DNA of 64,000 nt, taken from the NCBI GenBank assembly GCA_028865235.1, contig CP114561.1, positions 248,001-312,000 on the forward strand, read 5' to 3'. This document shows, in pieces, positions 40,210 to 49,392 of the stretch (positions are counted from its first letter, which is position 1; each line of letters opens with the position of its first letter). The notes below the pieces were generated by a model. It was not told where the DNA came from and ran no database searches. It saw nothing but the letters and a program-made list of their open reading frames with translations. This DNA is from Candidatus Manganitrophus sp. (lineage in GTDB: Bacteria > Nitrospirota > Nitrospiria > SBBL01 > Manganitrophaceae). The position numbers and the translations under genes are program-made.

Positions 40210-40997
40210 AAGTCGGTTTCGTCCAATTCGATTGCAGGTTCGGAGAGGTGGAGAAGAACACCGACCGCGCGGCGGAGTGGATCACGCGGCAGCGGGCCGA
40301 CCTCTGGGTTCTGCCGGAACTTTTTAACACCGGCTATCAGTTCACTTCAAAAAAAGAGGTCGCGGCGCTGGCCGAGCCGGTGCCGAGCGGGCCGACGACG
40401 CAGCGGCTGATCCGGATCGCGAAGGAGAACAAGACCCATCTCGTCGCCGGGCTGGCGGAGCGCAGCGGAAAACAGTTTTACAATTCTTCAGTCTTGGTCG
40501 GGCCGAAAGGGTTTATTTCAGTCTACCGGAAGATCCATCTTTTCTATGAGGAAACACGTTGGTTCACCCCCGGCAATCTTCGATTTCAGGTCCACCCGGT
40601 CGGCAAAGCGCGCGTCGGGATGATGATCTGTTTCGACTGGTTCTTTCCGGAGGCGGCCCGAAGCCTCGCCCTTTTGGGGGCGGACATCATCGCGCATCCT
40701 TCCAATCTCGTCCTGCCGTATTGTCCCGATGCAATGCCGACCCGCTGCTTGGAGAACCGCCTCTTCGCGATCACCGCCAATCGGGTCGGGTCCGAATCGC
40801 GCGGGAAAGAAACCCTCACCTATATCGGCATGAGCGAGGTGGTCGATCCGAAAGGGAAAATCCTTTATCGGGCCTCCGATCGGAAAGAGGAGTCCCATGT
40901 GGTTGAGATCGACCCGAAGCTGGCCCGGAACAAATCGCTCAATCGCTACAATCATCTCTTAAAAGATCGGCGCGACCGACTGTACGTCAAATCCTAA
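40206..40997 (+). CDS. Nitrilase/omega-amidase family hydrolase
   Basis: A 263-residue cytoplasmic carbon-nitrogen hydrolase. Catalytic Glu (VLPELFNTGY), Lys (VYRKIHLFYEE) and Cys (MMICFDWFFPEAA) of the nitrilase triad are present in order. TTG start overlapping the ABC ATPase stop by four bases. The closest relatives by motif are omega-amidase or NIT2-like and N-carbamoylputrescine amidase-like enzymes; the substrate is not decidable. End of the overlapping ligase-ABC-nitrilase run. Confidence 0.9.
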   Translation: MKVGFVQFDCRFGEVEKNTDRAAEWITRQRADLWVLPELFNTGYQFTSKKEVAALAEPVPSGPTTQRLIRIAKENKTHLVAGLAERSGKQFYNSSVLVGPKGFISVYRKIHLFYEETRWFTPGNLRFQVHPVGKARVGMMICFDWFFPEAARSLALLGADIIAHPSNLVLPYCPDAMPTRCLENRLFAITANRVGSESRGKETLTYIGMSEVVDPKGKILYRASDRKEESHVVEIDPKLARNKSLNRYNHLLKDRRDRLYVKS

Positions 40998-41069
40998 AGT
41001 AGGATATCAATTCTTTGCTCTTGATCTTCACCCCTCATTCTTCGTTTCCAGTTCTGTTATGATAAAACC

Positions 41070-42278
41070 ATGAGAGATCCGACGGTTCATGAAACCCGGC
41101 CTGTTCTGATCACGCGCGCCTTCATTCTTCTCTTTGCCGCTCATCTTCTTTTTGGGCTCTCTTTTTGGCCATACGTCCTCCTCCCGGTGTTTCTTCAGCA
41201 ACTGGGGGCCGATCTTTTTACGGTCGGCCTGATCATGGGGACCGCCTCGTTTTCAGGAATCCTCATTCGTCCGTGGGTCGGCGCGGCGCTCGACCGGATC
41301 GGTCGGCGGAAAATATTGATCGCCGGCGGGGCAATCTTTTTAGGGGCCAATCTTTCTTATCTGGCCATCGATGAGGTCGGGTGGACGATCTTCGTTGTCC
41401 GGCTGCTTCATGGGCTCGGGATGGGAATTCTCATGGCGGCCTTCTTCACCCTGGCCGCCGATCTGTCGCCGGCAACGCGGAGGACGGAAGGGATCGCCCT
41501 TTTCGGGGTGTCGGGGCATCTCTCCGGCGCGATCGGTGTTTTGGTGGGGGAGCAGATTATCCGGCTTGGGGGATATTCCGCCCTCTTTCTCAGCAGCGCG
41601 ACCCTTGCGCTTTTATCGATCTTCACCAGCCTCTTTATTCGCGAACCCGAAATCCCTTCTCACGACGCCGAACCGGAGGGCTTCTTCTCCGTCCTGAAGG
41701 GGCCGGCGCTTCGCATTCCGCTGCTCGGAACCGTCGCCTTCTCCTTCAGCATGACCTCCTACATGGTCTTTCTCAAGCCGTATGCCCTGAAGATGGGAAT
41801 CGGCTCGATCACCCCTTTCTTTATCGCGTATACCCTCACCGCCGTGACCGTCCGGCTGGCCGGGAGCAGCTGGCCCGACCGGTTCGGGCTCAAGAAGGTT
41901 CTTTATCCATCGATGATTTCAATGGCGGTCGGGATCGTCGCCCTTCTGTTCTGGCCGACCCACGCGGGGTTGATCGTGGGCGGCGTGCTCAGCGGGATCG
42001 GGCATGGGTTCATTTTTCCGATTCTTTCGGTCCTGTTGATCGAGCGGGCGCGGGAAGAAAACCGAGGAAGCGCGATCACCCTCTTTACCATGCTCTACGA
42101 TTTGGGTCTCTTCATTGGAGCGCCGCTGCTCGGCTTCATCGCGATCGGAGAGCGTTACGGAAGGATGTACGTCGCCGCCGCGGCGGTGCTGATGGTCAGC
42201 CTGATTGCATTCATCCGGTTTGATCGGGAAAAGGGGGAAGGGGAGAGCGGGCCGCCGCTCAGGGGAGGCGGAGGATGA
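41070..42278 (+). CDS. MFS transporter
   Basis: A 402-residue polytopic protein with 12 helices. The inter-helix 2-3 motif A (GAALDRIGRRKILIAGG) is intact, and the second-half A-like motif (DRFGLKKVLYPS) is also there. It resembles small drug or sugar efflux MFS of the Bcr/Set-like kind, but the substrate is not readable. A likely -10 box (TATGAT near 41056) precedes it. It overlaps the end of the convergent hydrolase gene by 20 bases. Confidence 0.87.
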   Translation: MRDPTVHETRPVLITRAFILLFAAHLLFGLSFWPYVLLPVFLQQLGADLFTVGLIMGTASFSGILIRPWVGAALDRIGRRKILIAGGAIFLGANLSYLAIDEVGWTIFVVRLLHGLGMGILMAAFFTLAADLSPATRRTEGIALFGVSGHLSGAIGVLVGEQIIRLGGYSALFLSSATLALLSIFTSLFIREPEIPSHDAEPEGFFSVLKGPALRIPLLGTVAFSFSMTSYMVFLKPYALKMGIGSITPFFIAYTLTAVTVRLAGSSWPDRFGLKKVLYPSMISMAVGIVALLFWPTHAGLIVGGVLSGIGHGFIFPILSVLLIERAREENRGSAITLFTMLYDLGLFIGAPLLGFIAIGERYGRMYVAAAAVLMVSLIAFIRFDREKGEGESGPPLRGGGG

Positions 42279-43095
42279 AGTCGGCGATCGCCTTGAAGTA
42301 GGCCTCGCCTCCGACCGCTTCGGTATTGTTATGGCCGGCGCCGGGAATCGCATAAAAGGTCTTCGGCCCGCGAGCCGCCTCGAAGAGCTTCCGGCCCTGT
42401 GCGAAGGGAATCGTCTCGTCCCGGTCGCCGTGGAGGATCAAGATCGGAATCTCCAATCGTCCGATCTTCGAGAGATTATCGTAGCGGGTCGTGATGAGCC
42501 CTCCGACCGGAAGCCAGGGGAGGGCGACCCGCGCCATCTCTCGAATCGAGGTGAAGGGCGCCTCCAAGACCAGCCCCTGCACCTTTCTCTGGAGGGCCAG
42601 CTCGACCGCCACCGCCGCCCCGAGCGAAGCCCCGAAAGGAATGATCCTCGCCGGATCGACATCGTCCCGGGTGAGAAGGTAATCATACGCCGCAGCGGCA
42701 TCCAGATAGGTCCCTTTCTCCGAGACCCCCCCGCCGCTTCGCCCATAACCCCGGTAGTCGATAATGAGAACGTTTGCTTTTAACGTGTGATGGGAACGGC
42801 CGATTCGCCCCACCCGGTGGCTCATGTTCCCCCCGTTTCCATGCAGCCAGAGAAAAGTCGTTTGCGCTCCGGGGTGGGGGACGAACCACCCGTTGATTTT
42901 GACGCCGTCGGCGGTGATAAGGGTGAGGTCTTCGAATGCGAGGCCGGCGTCGGCGGGGGTGAGGGTGATCTCTTTCTCAGGGAAGAAAATGAGGCTTTTC
43001 ATGGCGCAACCGCTTTCCAGGAGAAAGGCCGATAAGAACCAGAAGGTGAAAGATTGAAAGAATCGCATCCGTGGCGCTTTCACCATTCGAGTCAT
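42259..43095 (-). CDS. Lipoprotein alpha/beta hydrolase (BD-FAE/YheT-like)
   Basis: About 278 residues. ATG 43095 overlaps the preceding gene's stop (ATGA); ATG 43071 is an alternative start. A signal peptide with lipobox (LSAFLLESGCAMK) makes it membrane-attached. The hydrolase domain has the oxyanion segment FLWLHGNGGNM, nucleophile elbow IIPFGASLGAAVA (Ser in GASLG), Asp in LHGDRDETIP and His in PGAGHNNTE. Substrate unknown; this group includes acyl-hydrolases of the KynB/YheT type. In one operon with the membrane protein upstream and leuDC further up. Confidence 0.85.
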   Translation of the reverse strand: MTRMVKAPRMRFFQSFTFWFLSAFLLESGCAMKSLIFFPEKEITLTPADAGLAFEDLTLITADGVKINGWFVPHPGAQTTFLWLHGNGGNMSHRVGRIGRSHHTLKANVLIIDYRGYGRSGGGVSEKGTYLDAAAAYDYLLTRDDVDPARIIPFGASLGAAVAVELALQRKVQGLVLEAPFTSIREMARVALPWLPVGGLITTRYDNLSKIGRLEIPILILHGDRDETIPFAQGRKLFEAARGPKTFYAIPGAGHNNTEAVGGEAYFKAIADFILRLP

Positions 43096-43625
43096 GGAAT
43101 TTTCATGAGCGGAGGGATGGCCGGGTGAAGCGGCTTTTCCGCCGAATCGATGAGGCCAAGGAAGCCTTCGGTCGGCTGGAGCGCATACGATTTCCAGAGC
43201 GCTTCGGAGACCCAGACGGGGCGGGCCGTTTTGTTTTTCATATCGACCTCCCACCACCAGCCTCGCAGAATACCCCGCCGGTCATCCTCACGCGTGCCAT
43301 AGGTATAGCTGATGAGGTAGACCGCCCCTTTCCACTCGGTATACCAGCCATAGACACAGTGGGTTTGATCTCCCGTCCAGCACTCCTCGCGCTCGGCGTA
43401 GGCGGTCGTCTCTTTCGGAAGATCTTTGATCCCCTCCATCAGCATGTTCTGATAGTCGGCTTTGATCAGCTCCACCGCGGCAAGGGAATCGGGTTTCCAG
43501 ATGGAGGGGAGGAGGAAGGAGATAATAAACCCACCCAGCGCGAGCCCCAGGAAGAGGATGACGAAATAGGGCCCCAGCTTATTGACCCAGCCGGTCGGTT
43601 CGATTTCTTTCGGCTCGATGGACAC
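43092..43625 (-). CDS. Single-pass membrane protein, unknown
   Basis: A 177-residue protein with a GTG start at 43625. One membrane helix (YFVILFLGLALGGFIISFLL) near residue 20-40. The outside part is Trp-rich (GWYTEWKGAVYLISY, then GILRGWWWEVDM) and has Cys pairs near ECWTGDQTHC. No family recognised. It is 33 bases after leuD and overlaps the hydrolase gene, so it is in the leuCD operon by position. Confidence 0.7.
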   Translation of the reverse strand: MSIEPKEIEPTGWVNKLGPYFVILFLGLALGGFIISFLLPSIWKPDSLAAVELIKADYQNMLMEGIKDLPKETTAYAEREECWTGDQTHCVYGWYTEWKGAVYLISYTYGTREDDRRGILRGWWWEVDMKNKTARPVWVSEALWKSYALQPTEGFLGLIDSAEKPLHPAIPPLMKIP

Positions 43626-43657
43626 GCATCTCGGCGTTGAAGGTGAGTGGATCTTTC

Positions 43658-44257
43658 TTAGACCCAGGCGCGCGTTTTCTCGTACGCGCTGATCTTCTCC
43701 TCTTGTTGAAGCGTCAGACCTATATCATCCAGCCCGTTGAGCAGGCAATGCCGCCGGAACGGATCGACATCGAAGAGAAAAAGCAGCCCGTCCGCCGACG
43801 TGATCTCCCGCTTTTCCAGATCGACATTCAATCGATAACCCTCCCTGGCGCGGGTCCGCTGGAAGATCGTTTCGATCTGATCTTCGGAAAGGACGATCGG
43901 AAGCATCCCGTTTTTAAAGCAGTTGCTGTAGAAGATGTCGGCGAAGCTCGGCGCGATGAGGCGCGGAAGCCGTAATCGAGGATCGCCCAGGGCGCGTGCT
44001 CGCGCGAGGAGCCGCAGCCGAAGTTGTCGCGCGCGAGGAGGATCGTCGCCCCTTGGTAGCGCGGCTGGTTCAGCACGAAGTCGGGGTTAAGCGGTTCGGC
44101 TTGCCTGCTCGAGATAGCGCCATTCGTCGAACAGGTTCGGGCCGAAGCCGGAGCGCTTGATCGACTTCAGGAACTGCTTCGGGATGATCGGGTCGGTGTC
44201 GACGTTCGGGCGATCGATCGGCGCCACGAGTCCGGTCAATTTGGTGAATGCTTCCAT
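43658..44257 (-). CDS. leuD: 3-isopropylmalate dehydratase small subunit (two frameshifts)
   Basis: About 200 residues after repair. ATG 44257: [20 protein letters not shown] with [12 protein letters not shown], and DEWRYLEQA, then a frame slip near 44095-44105, [20 protein letters not shown] with the conserved CGSSREHAP loop, and a second slip near 43965. The end is [19 protein letters not shown]..., then [15 protein letters not shown]. Function: small subunit of isopropylmalate isomerase in leucine biosynthesis, working with LeuC. The stretch 43930-44257 is unusually GC-rich and the C-terminal part is not; see findings. Gap to leuC is 13 bases. Confidence 0.9.
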
Positions 44258-44270
44258 GAATTCTCCATTT

Positions 44271-45673
44271 CTACTTTAGAATCGATTGCCGCACGTCGAC
44301 GAAGTGGCCGGCGACCGCCGCGGCGGCGGCCATGGCCGGGCTGACGAGATGGGTGCGCCCGCCGTGGCCCTGGCGGCCCTCGAAATTGCGGTTCGAGGTC
44401 GAGGCGCAGCGCTCGCCGGGCTCGAGGTGGTCGGGGTTCATGCCGAGGCACATCGAGCAGCCCGGCTCGCGCCATTCGAAGCCGGCGTCGGTGAAGATGC
44501 GATCGAGCCCTTCCTCCTCGGCCTGCTCCTTCACCGGCCGGAGCCGGGCACGACCATCGCATGAACTTTTGGCGAGACCCGGCGGCCCTTCACGACCTGG
44601 GCGGCCCGGCGCAGATCCTCGATGCGGGCGTTGGTGCAGGAGCCGATGAAGACCTTGTCGATCGCGATGTCGTCGATCCGGGTGCCGGGGCGCAGGCCCA
44701 TGTAGTCGAGCGCGCGCTCGGCCGACTTCCGGTCGTTCGGATCGGCCTCGTCGGCCGGATTCGGCACGCGGGCGTCGATCGGCAGGACCTCGCCGGGGCT
44801 GGTGCCCCAGGTGACCTGCGGGGTCAACGTCGCGGCATCGATCTTGAGCGTTCGGTCGAAGTTCGCGCCCGGATCGGTCGGCAGCGTCCGCCAGCGGGTC
44901 ACCGCCGCGTCCAAGTCTTTGGGCGCGCACGGGCGGCCCTTCAGGTAGTCGAAGGTCTTCTCGTCGGGCGCGACCATGCCGGCGCGGGCGCCGGCCTCGA
45001 TCGACATGTTGCAGACGGTCATGCGCCCTTCCATGCAGAGCGCGCGGATCGCCTCGCCGGCGTATTCGATGACGTGGCCGGTGCCGCCGGCGGTGCCGAT
45101 CCGGCCGATGATGGCGAGGATGAGGTCCTTGGCCGTCACGCCGAGGGGCAGCGGGCCGTCCACGTCGATCAGCAAGGTTTTCGGCCTGTCTTGAAGCAGC
45201 CTCTGCGTCGCCAGCACGTGCTCGACCTCGGAGGTGCCGATGCCGAACGCCAGCGCGCCGAACGCGCCGTGGGTCGCGGTGTGGCTGTCGCCGCAGACGA
45301 TGGTCATGCCGGGCAGGGTCAGCCCCTGCTCCGGCCCGATGACGTGGACGATGCCCTGTTCCGGACTCTTGAGATCGAAGAGGATTACCCCGAACTCTTT
45401 GCAATTGCGCGAGAGGGTGTCCATCTGTTTGGCCGAGATTTCATCTTCGATCGGGAGGGCGCGATCGGTGGTCGGGACGTTGTGATCCATCGTGGCGAAC
45501 GTTAATTCGGGCCTCCGCACCTTCCGCTTGGCCAGCCGAAGTCCGTCGAAGGCTTGGGCCGAGGTCACCTCATGAATCAAATGCCGATCGATGTAAATGA
45601 GCGACGGCTTCCCGGCCTCTTCATGGACGACGTGGGCTTCCCAGATCTTTTCAAACATTGTTTTCGGTTTCAT
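44271..45673 (-). CDS. leuC: 3-isopropylmalate dehydratase large subunit (one frameshift)
   Basis: About 468 residues after repair, standard for LeuC. It begins [19 protein letters not shown], then [19 protein letters not shown] and [10 protein letters not shown]. Fe-S cluster ligands: Cys in [13 protein letters not shown], and the CSMCLGMN pair further on. A single-base slip near 44555 (VVPGSG then [10 protein letters not shown]) breaks the frame. The interior from about 45340 down is much richer in GC (42 of 60 bases in 45061-45120) than the first 110 codons (36 of 60 in 45481-45540) and the genes around it. Functions in leucine biosynthesis with LeuD; leuA and leuB are absent from the window. 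Confidence 0.92.
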
Positions 45674-45721
45674 GCTGTTCTCATCTCCCGATCAATCCGT
45701 TTAATGACGATGCGAGCCGCC

Positions 45722-45750
45722 ATTATAACCGAAACCAAGTGGCGTTGAAA
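45722..45750 (-). promoter_or_regulatory. Candidate promoter of the leuCD operon
   Basis: On the minus strand a perfect TATAAT (complement of 45722-45727) has TTTCAA 17 bases upstream (complement of 45745-45750), a weak -35. It is about 50 bases before the leuC ATG and back to back with the cytochrome promoter. Confidence 0.4.
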
Positions 45751-45774
45751 AGTGGTTTTCAGACGGACTTTGTT

Positions 45775-45803
45775 TTGATTATTTCCCTTCTCTTTGATAA
45801 GAT
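45775..45803 (+). promoter_or_regulatory. Candidate promoter of the cytochrome c gene
   Basis: TTGATT at 45775-45780 and TAAGAT at 45798-45803, 17 bases apart, 33 bases before the ATG at 45837. It is divergent to the leuCD promoter. Confidence 0.45.
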
Positions 45804-45836
45804 GCTTTTCATTTTGAAAACGAGGGGGCGTAAAAC

Positions 45837-46169
45837 ATGTCGAAACTCATTTGGGCCACGGTGGCGGTCGGAATTTTACTGGCAGGGTGTTCTGGTGGAA
45901 TCAGCGATGAGGCGCTGGCGGGCCTTTCACCGGCGGAGGCGGGGCGGAAGGTCTTTGATGCCAAATGTAAACGGTGCCACGTGATCAACGGCTCCGGCGG
46001 GACGCGCGGACCGAATCTCTCAAACGTCGGTGGACGTTTGGAAGAAACGGCCCTCCGGGAATTCCTCCAAGATCCGGAAAAAGCAAGACCGGGAACCCGG
46101 ATGCCGAAGGTCGGCCTCACCGAGAAACAGCTCGACGCGGTGGCGACTTATCTTGCGGGACTGAAGTAA
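45837..46169 (+). CDS. Small c-type cytochrome lipoprotein
   Basis: A 110-residue periplasmic cytochrome. Signal peptide with lipobox (ILLAGCSGG, Cys near residue 19). One heme c site CKRCH (about residue 42) and a distal Met in GTRMPKVGL, so a class I mono-heme fold. The AGRKVFDAK and LEETALREFLQDP segments are standard. Function is electron transfer; the redox partner is not in the window. Confidence 0.92.
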   Translation: MSKLIWATVAVGILLAGCSGGISDEALAGLSPAEAGRKVFDAKCKRCHVINGSGGTRGPNLSNVGGRLEETALREFLQDPEKARPGTRMPKVGLTEKQLDAVATYLAGLK

Positions 46170-46257
46170 CGCCGATAGAGTCAAGAATGGAAAATCTTTC
46201 TCTCTGATACGGATCACCGGCTTTCTGAATTCTTGATCTCGTCCCTGGATCTCTCCG

Positions 46258-47199
46258 ATGAATTGGTGGATGCTCTCTTTTTATCTGCTCGTTCTCTTGG
46301 CGGCCGGCGCCGTCTTTTCGGTCAAGAAAGACGCCTATCCTGACCGGGGAACCCTGTTCGACCGACAGGGCTGGAGCATTTGGATCGGCATCTTCGCCGC
46401 GACCCTTCTCAAATCGGTCAGCGCCATCGTTCTTTGGTCTCCCTGGTCCTTCCGGAATCAACCGGCCATCGTGCCGATCTATTTTCTGGCCGAAATCTCG
46501 GTCTTCGTCGGCATTCTCCTCTTTTACCGGCTCATCACCGGTCAGCCTTTTACCCTCCTCGGCTTTTCGTCGGAACGATTGGGAATACGCCTCCTCTTCG
46601 CGATGAGGTGGATTATCGGAGTGTTCTTCGTTCTTTATTGCGTTTTCTATACCTTCCTTCTGTTTCAATCGATCGAGGTGTCTCAAGCCTGGTTGATGCG
46701 GCTTTACCGAAACCGCGATCTCGTCACCGCCCTCATGCACTTCTTTGAAAAAATGTGGGGGCTCCCTTCCGTCGTCATCCCGATCCTATTCATGGTGGTC
46801 CTTCGTCCGTTTGCGGAGGAGATCGTCTTCCGCGGCCTGTTATATGGGCCGATCCGCCGGAAGTCCGATCCGATCATGGCGGCGCTCATCTCCTCTTTTC
46901 TTTTCACCCTGGCGGACGGATCGATCGCGAGCCCCCATCTCCTCACCGGGGTCCTCTCGGCCTATCTCTATGAGCGGACGGAAAGCCTTTTTCCCGGAAT
47001 GATTTTACATGGGCTGCTTAATCTGGGAAGTGTCGTCTACTACTTCGGCGGGAAAAATGTCATCTCCGTCGTCGTGCGCAAAGCCGAGGCGGGTTGGATG
47101 ACCCTTTTGCTTGCGGCCCTCTTCGTCGGGGTCGTCATCCTCTATCGCGTTCTGCTGAAGAAGGGATACGGATGGGGAGGGACGGTTTCAATTTCTTAA
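46258..47199 (+). CDS. CPBP-family intramembrane metalloprotease-like protein
   Basis: A 313-residue polytopic protein. Motif 1 EEIVFRG (about residue 190) and the late motif HGLLNL are those of CPBP/Abi proteases. The middle motif FxxxH reads FTLAD, so its expected His is Asp, which may weaken metal binding. Other parts (RLGIRLLFAMRWI) are typical. Related proteins in prokaryotes process prenylated or bacteriocin peptides; the substrate here is unknown. The 3' end overlaps the convergent aat by four bases. Confidence 0.78.
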   Translation: MNWWMLSFYLLVLLAAGAVFSVKKDAYPDRGTLFDRQGWSIWIGIFAATLLKSVSAIVLWSPWSFRNQPAIVPIYFLAEISVFVGILLFYRLITGQPFTLLGFSSERLGIRLLFAMRWIIGVFFVLYCVFYTFLLFQSIEVSQAWLMRLYRNRDLVTALMHFFEKMWGLPSVVIPILFMVVLRPFAEEIVFRGLLYGPIRRKSDPIMAALISSFLFTLADGSIASPHLLTGVLSAYLYERTESLFPGMILHGLLNLGSVVYYFGGKNVISVVVRKAEAGWMTLLLAALFVGVVILYRVLLKKGYGWGGTVSIS

Positions 47200-47771
47200 T
47201 CGAACCGGCAATCGAGGGCCAGCACCTTCTCAAGACGTCTCATGTACTCCGGGCGTGAAATCTCGACGGCGCCGAAACTCTGCAAGTGGGAGGTAATGAA
47301 CTGCGTATCGAGGAGAATGTAGCCCCGATTTCTAAGACGCTCGACCAAAAAGGCGAGGCAGATCTTCGAGGCGTCCCGCTGAACGGTAAACATCGACTCC
47401 CCCATAAAAGCGCCGCCGAGCGCGACCCCATAAAGCCCTCCCGCCAGCGCCCCCTCCGCGTAAGCTTCCACAGAATGGGCCTTGCCGGACCGGTGAAGCG
47501 CCAGATAGGCCCGGATGATCTCCTCGTTGATCCAGGTCTCTTGCCGAGAGGCGCAGGCCCGAATCACCGCCTCGAAGTTCCGGTTGATCACAATTTCAAA
47601 AGGTCCCCCGCGAATGGTCCTGGCCAGCCGCTTCGGGAGATGGAACGATTCGAGATCGATGATCCCCCGGGGATCGGGAGAGTACCATCGAATTTCTCCC
47701 CCGTCGGCCATCGGAAAGATTCCCTGGCGATAGGCGGCCTCAAGGAGTGCGGGGGTAAGGGAGATCTGCAT
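47196..47771 (-). CDS. aat: Leucyl/phenylalanyl-tRNA-protein transferase
   Basis: A 191-residue N-end-rule enzyme that adds Leu or Phe from tRNA to basic N termini, marking proteins for ClpSAP. The start ATG 47771 gives MQISLTPALLEAAYRQGIFP, the regular start; the longer upstream frame was not used. Marks: FPMADGGEIRWYSPDPRG, HSVEAYAEGALAGGLYGVAL, GESMF and the end LLDTQFITSHLQSFGA. Single gene, intact. Confidence 0.95.
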   Translation of the reverse strand: MQISLTPALLEAAYRQGIFPMADGGEIRWYSPDPRGIIDLESFHLPKRLARTIRGGPFEIVINRNFEAVIRACASRQETWINEEIIRAYLALHRSGKAHSVEAYAEGALAGGLYGVALGGAFMGESMFTVQRDASKICLAFLVERLRNRGYILLDTQFITSHLQSFGAVEISRPEYMRRLEKVLALDCRFD

Positions 47772-47919
47772 GGAGAGACTATACCTGAACTGATGCAGAA
47801 GGGTAAAGTGGAGATGGGGGAAATAAAAACGGATTAGATGGGGACGGCGGGTGAACAAGATTTGTGTCACCACTCCGATCTCTCTAATCCGTCTTCAATG
47901 AATCCGTGTCGGACCGACG

Positions 47920-48567
47920 CTACGCCGCTTTGCGCAGAAGATCATCCCGAAGGGAAGAGAACTTTTTCGCCTCGCGCGTAATCGCCTCGTAATTTTGGCT
48001 CTCCACATGTTTGCGGGGAGTCAGCAAACCTCCCAAGGCAATCGCCTCCACCCCGATGGAGAGGTACTCTTTAAACGAGTCATAACTCTTGACCCCCGCC
48101 GGAATGATTTTAAGAAAGGGGAGCGGCTTGAGGATCTCATCGATATAATCCGGGCCGCCGAGGGCATCGACGGGGAAAACTTTGACCATATTCGCCCCTC
48201 CACGCATTGCCGTATAAATTTCGGACGGAGTTGAAGCTCCTAATATACAGGCAACGTTGCCGTCTCGGCAAACCGGAACCATTTCCAGGTTTCCGACCGG
48301 TGAGGCAACAAAGTGACAACCCAGGCCGATCGCCGAGCGCGCTTCACGGAGAGTCAGCACCGTCCCGGCGCCCACCAGGATATTCCTTTCCTTCATCAAT
48401 TCCCGAATCACATCCTGCGCATCCGGAATGGTGTAGGATATTTCAAAAATACAAACCCCGCCTTCCATGACAGCCTGCACGGTCTTCACGGCTTGATCGG
48501 CATTTTCGGTTCGAATGACTGCGATAATTTTTTCTCTGGTAATACGCTCAAGCACGTCATTTAACAT
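47920..48567 (-). CDS. KDPG/KHG aldolase (bifunctional type)
   Basis: A 215-residue class I aldolase of the Entner-Doudoroff pathway, cleaving 2-keto-3-deoxy-6-phosphogluconate; many members also act on 4-hydroxy-2-oxoglutarate. The Schiff-base Lys in NMVKVFPVDALGGPDYI and the Glu in CIFEISYT are intact. Start ATG 48567 with GGAGGGG upstream. No edd or gluconate genes are near. Typical length. Confidence 0.9.
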   Translation of the reverse strand: MLNDVLERITREKIIAVIRTENADQAVKTVQAVMEGGVCIFEISYTIPDAQDVIRELMKERNILVGAGTVLTLREARSAIGLGCHFVASPVGNLEMVPVCRDGNVACILGASTPSEIYTAMRGGANMVKVFPVDALGGPDYIDEILKPLPFLKIIPAGVKSYDSFKEYLSIGVEAIALGGLLTPRKHVESQNYEAITREAKKFSSLRDDLLRKAA

Positions 48568-49345
48568 TTTCCCCTCCGGATCAATAGGCCAAGATTTTTT
48601 TGCCGAACCACATGAAAGACCCTCTTCCAGTGTTTCTTGTAAATAAGCATCCGATCTCTCCCAACCGCTTGAGAATGCGCATCGACCATGAAAGAGTAAT
48701 CTGTCTGTTAGGGACTGATCTGCGGCGGCATTCTTTTCAAAGCAGAGAAAGATCGGTCTGCATCAAAACAAATTTTGCAAAACAAATGCCGTAAAATCCG
48801 GCCACACAAGCGATTTATAGACCGCTTGCGCCTTCCTTGTGCAAAAAAATCACAGACGCCGGCCGACTAAGCCGGTTCTGAGAAAAAGAGGTTCGGACAA
48901 TAAACACAGGGCGTCTGCAGGGGGCACTTCCATTTTGAGCGCCCCTTTGAACCGGAGGAATCGACCTTCTACTAACCCGAGAAAAAAATCACAATTTCAA
49001 AATAAATTTTAAAACCACTCTACCGATTTCTGATTCGGTGCGTTATTCGGCAATGTCATCTTCCCTACTTTGGGTAAAAGTGAGCATTTATTTTCAGCTT
49101 CCAAACACGGTTCAGGCTGAGGTTTCTCCAAAAGCCATTCAGAAGATTTTGCAAATGCCTGTGTGAAAATGCCGAGCCTCCGGCCGGACGGTGCCTCCAT
49201 CCTCGGTGATAATCATGAATGTGTTCTCTTGATCGACCGCGGGAACGCCTGGATCGGTCCTTCATTTCAGGACGGGTTTCCCGATCCGGCCACTCACAAA
49301 ATAGGCTTCAATCGCGGAGAAAGACTCATTCTCAAGCAAAAAGGC
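48568..49345. other. Gene-free region upstream of tRNA-Glu
   Basis: About 780 bases with no convincing protein gene on either strand. Short frames of about 60-70 codons exist, but none shows composition or motifs of a protein. One small GC hairpin (CCGGC/GCCGG near 48859-48876) is present without a T-run. The T/A-rich stretch around 48985-49015 is featureless. Confidence 0.5.
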
Positions 49346-49375
49346 TTGACATGTTTGCATCGTCTCGGCTAGTAT
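49346..49375 (+). promoter_or_regulatory. Promoter of tRNA-Glu
   Basis: A perfect TTGACA at 49346-49351 and TAGTAT at 49370-49375, 18 bases apart, end 17 bases before the tRNA. Confidence 0.65.
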
Positions 49376-49392
49376 CCGGCGATGCCCTTTGG

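Noticed and set aside
44561..45505. 314-codon plus-strand frame over leuC
   Set aside because: Shadow of a GC-rich gene; LeuC motifs on the minus strand explain the openness.
43658..45673. Treating leuC and leuD as pseudogenes
   Set aside because: All Fe-S and active-site motifs are intact and the slips are one base each, in line with similar slips in many other genes.
48600..49372. Small frames between the KDPG aldolase and the tRNA gene
   Set aside because: No ribosome site, domain or biased composition, and the tRNA promoter crosses the last of them.
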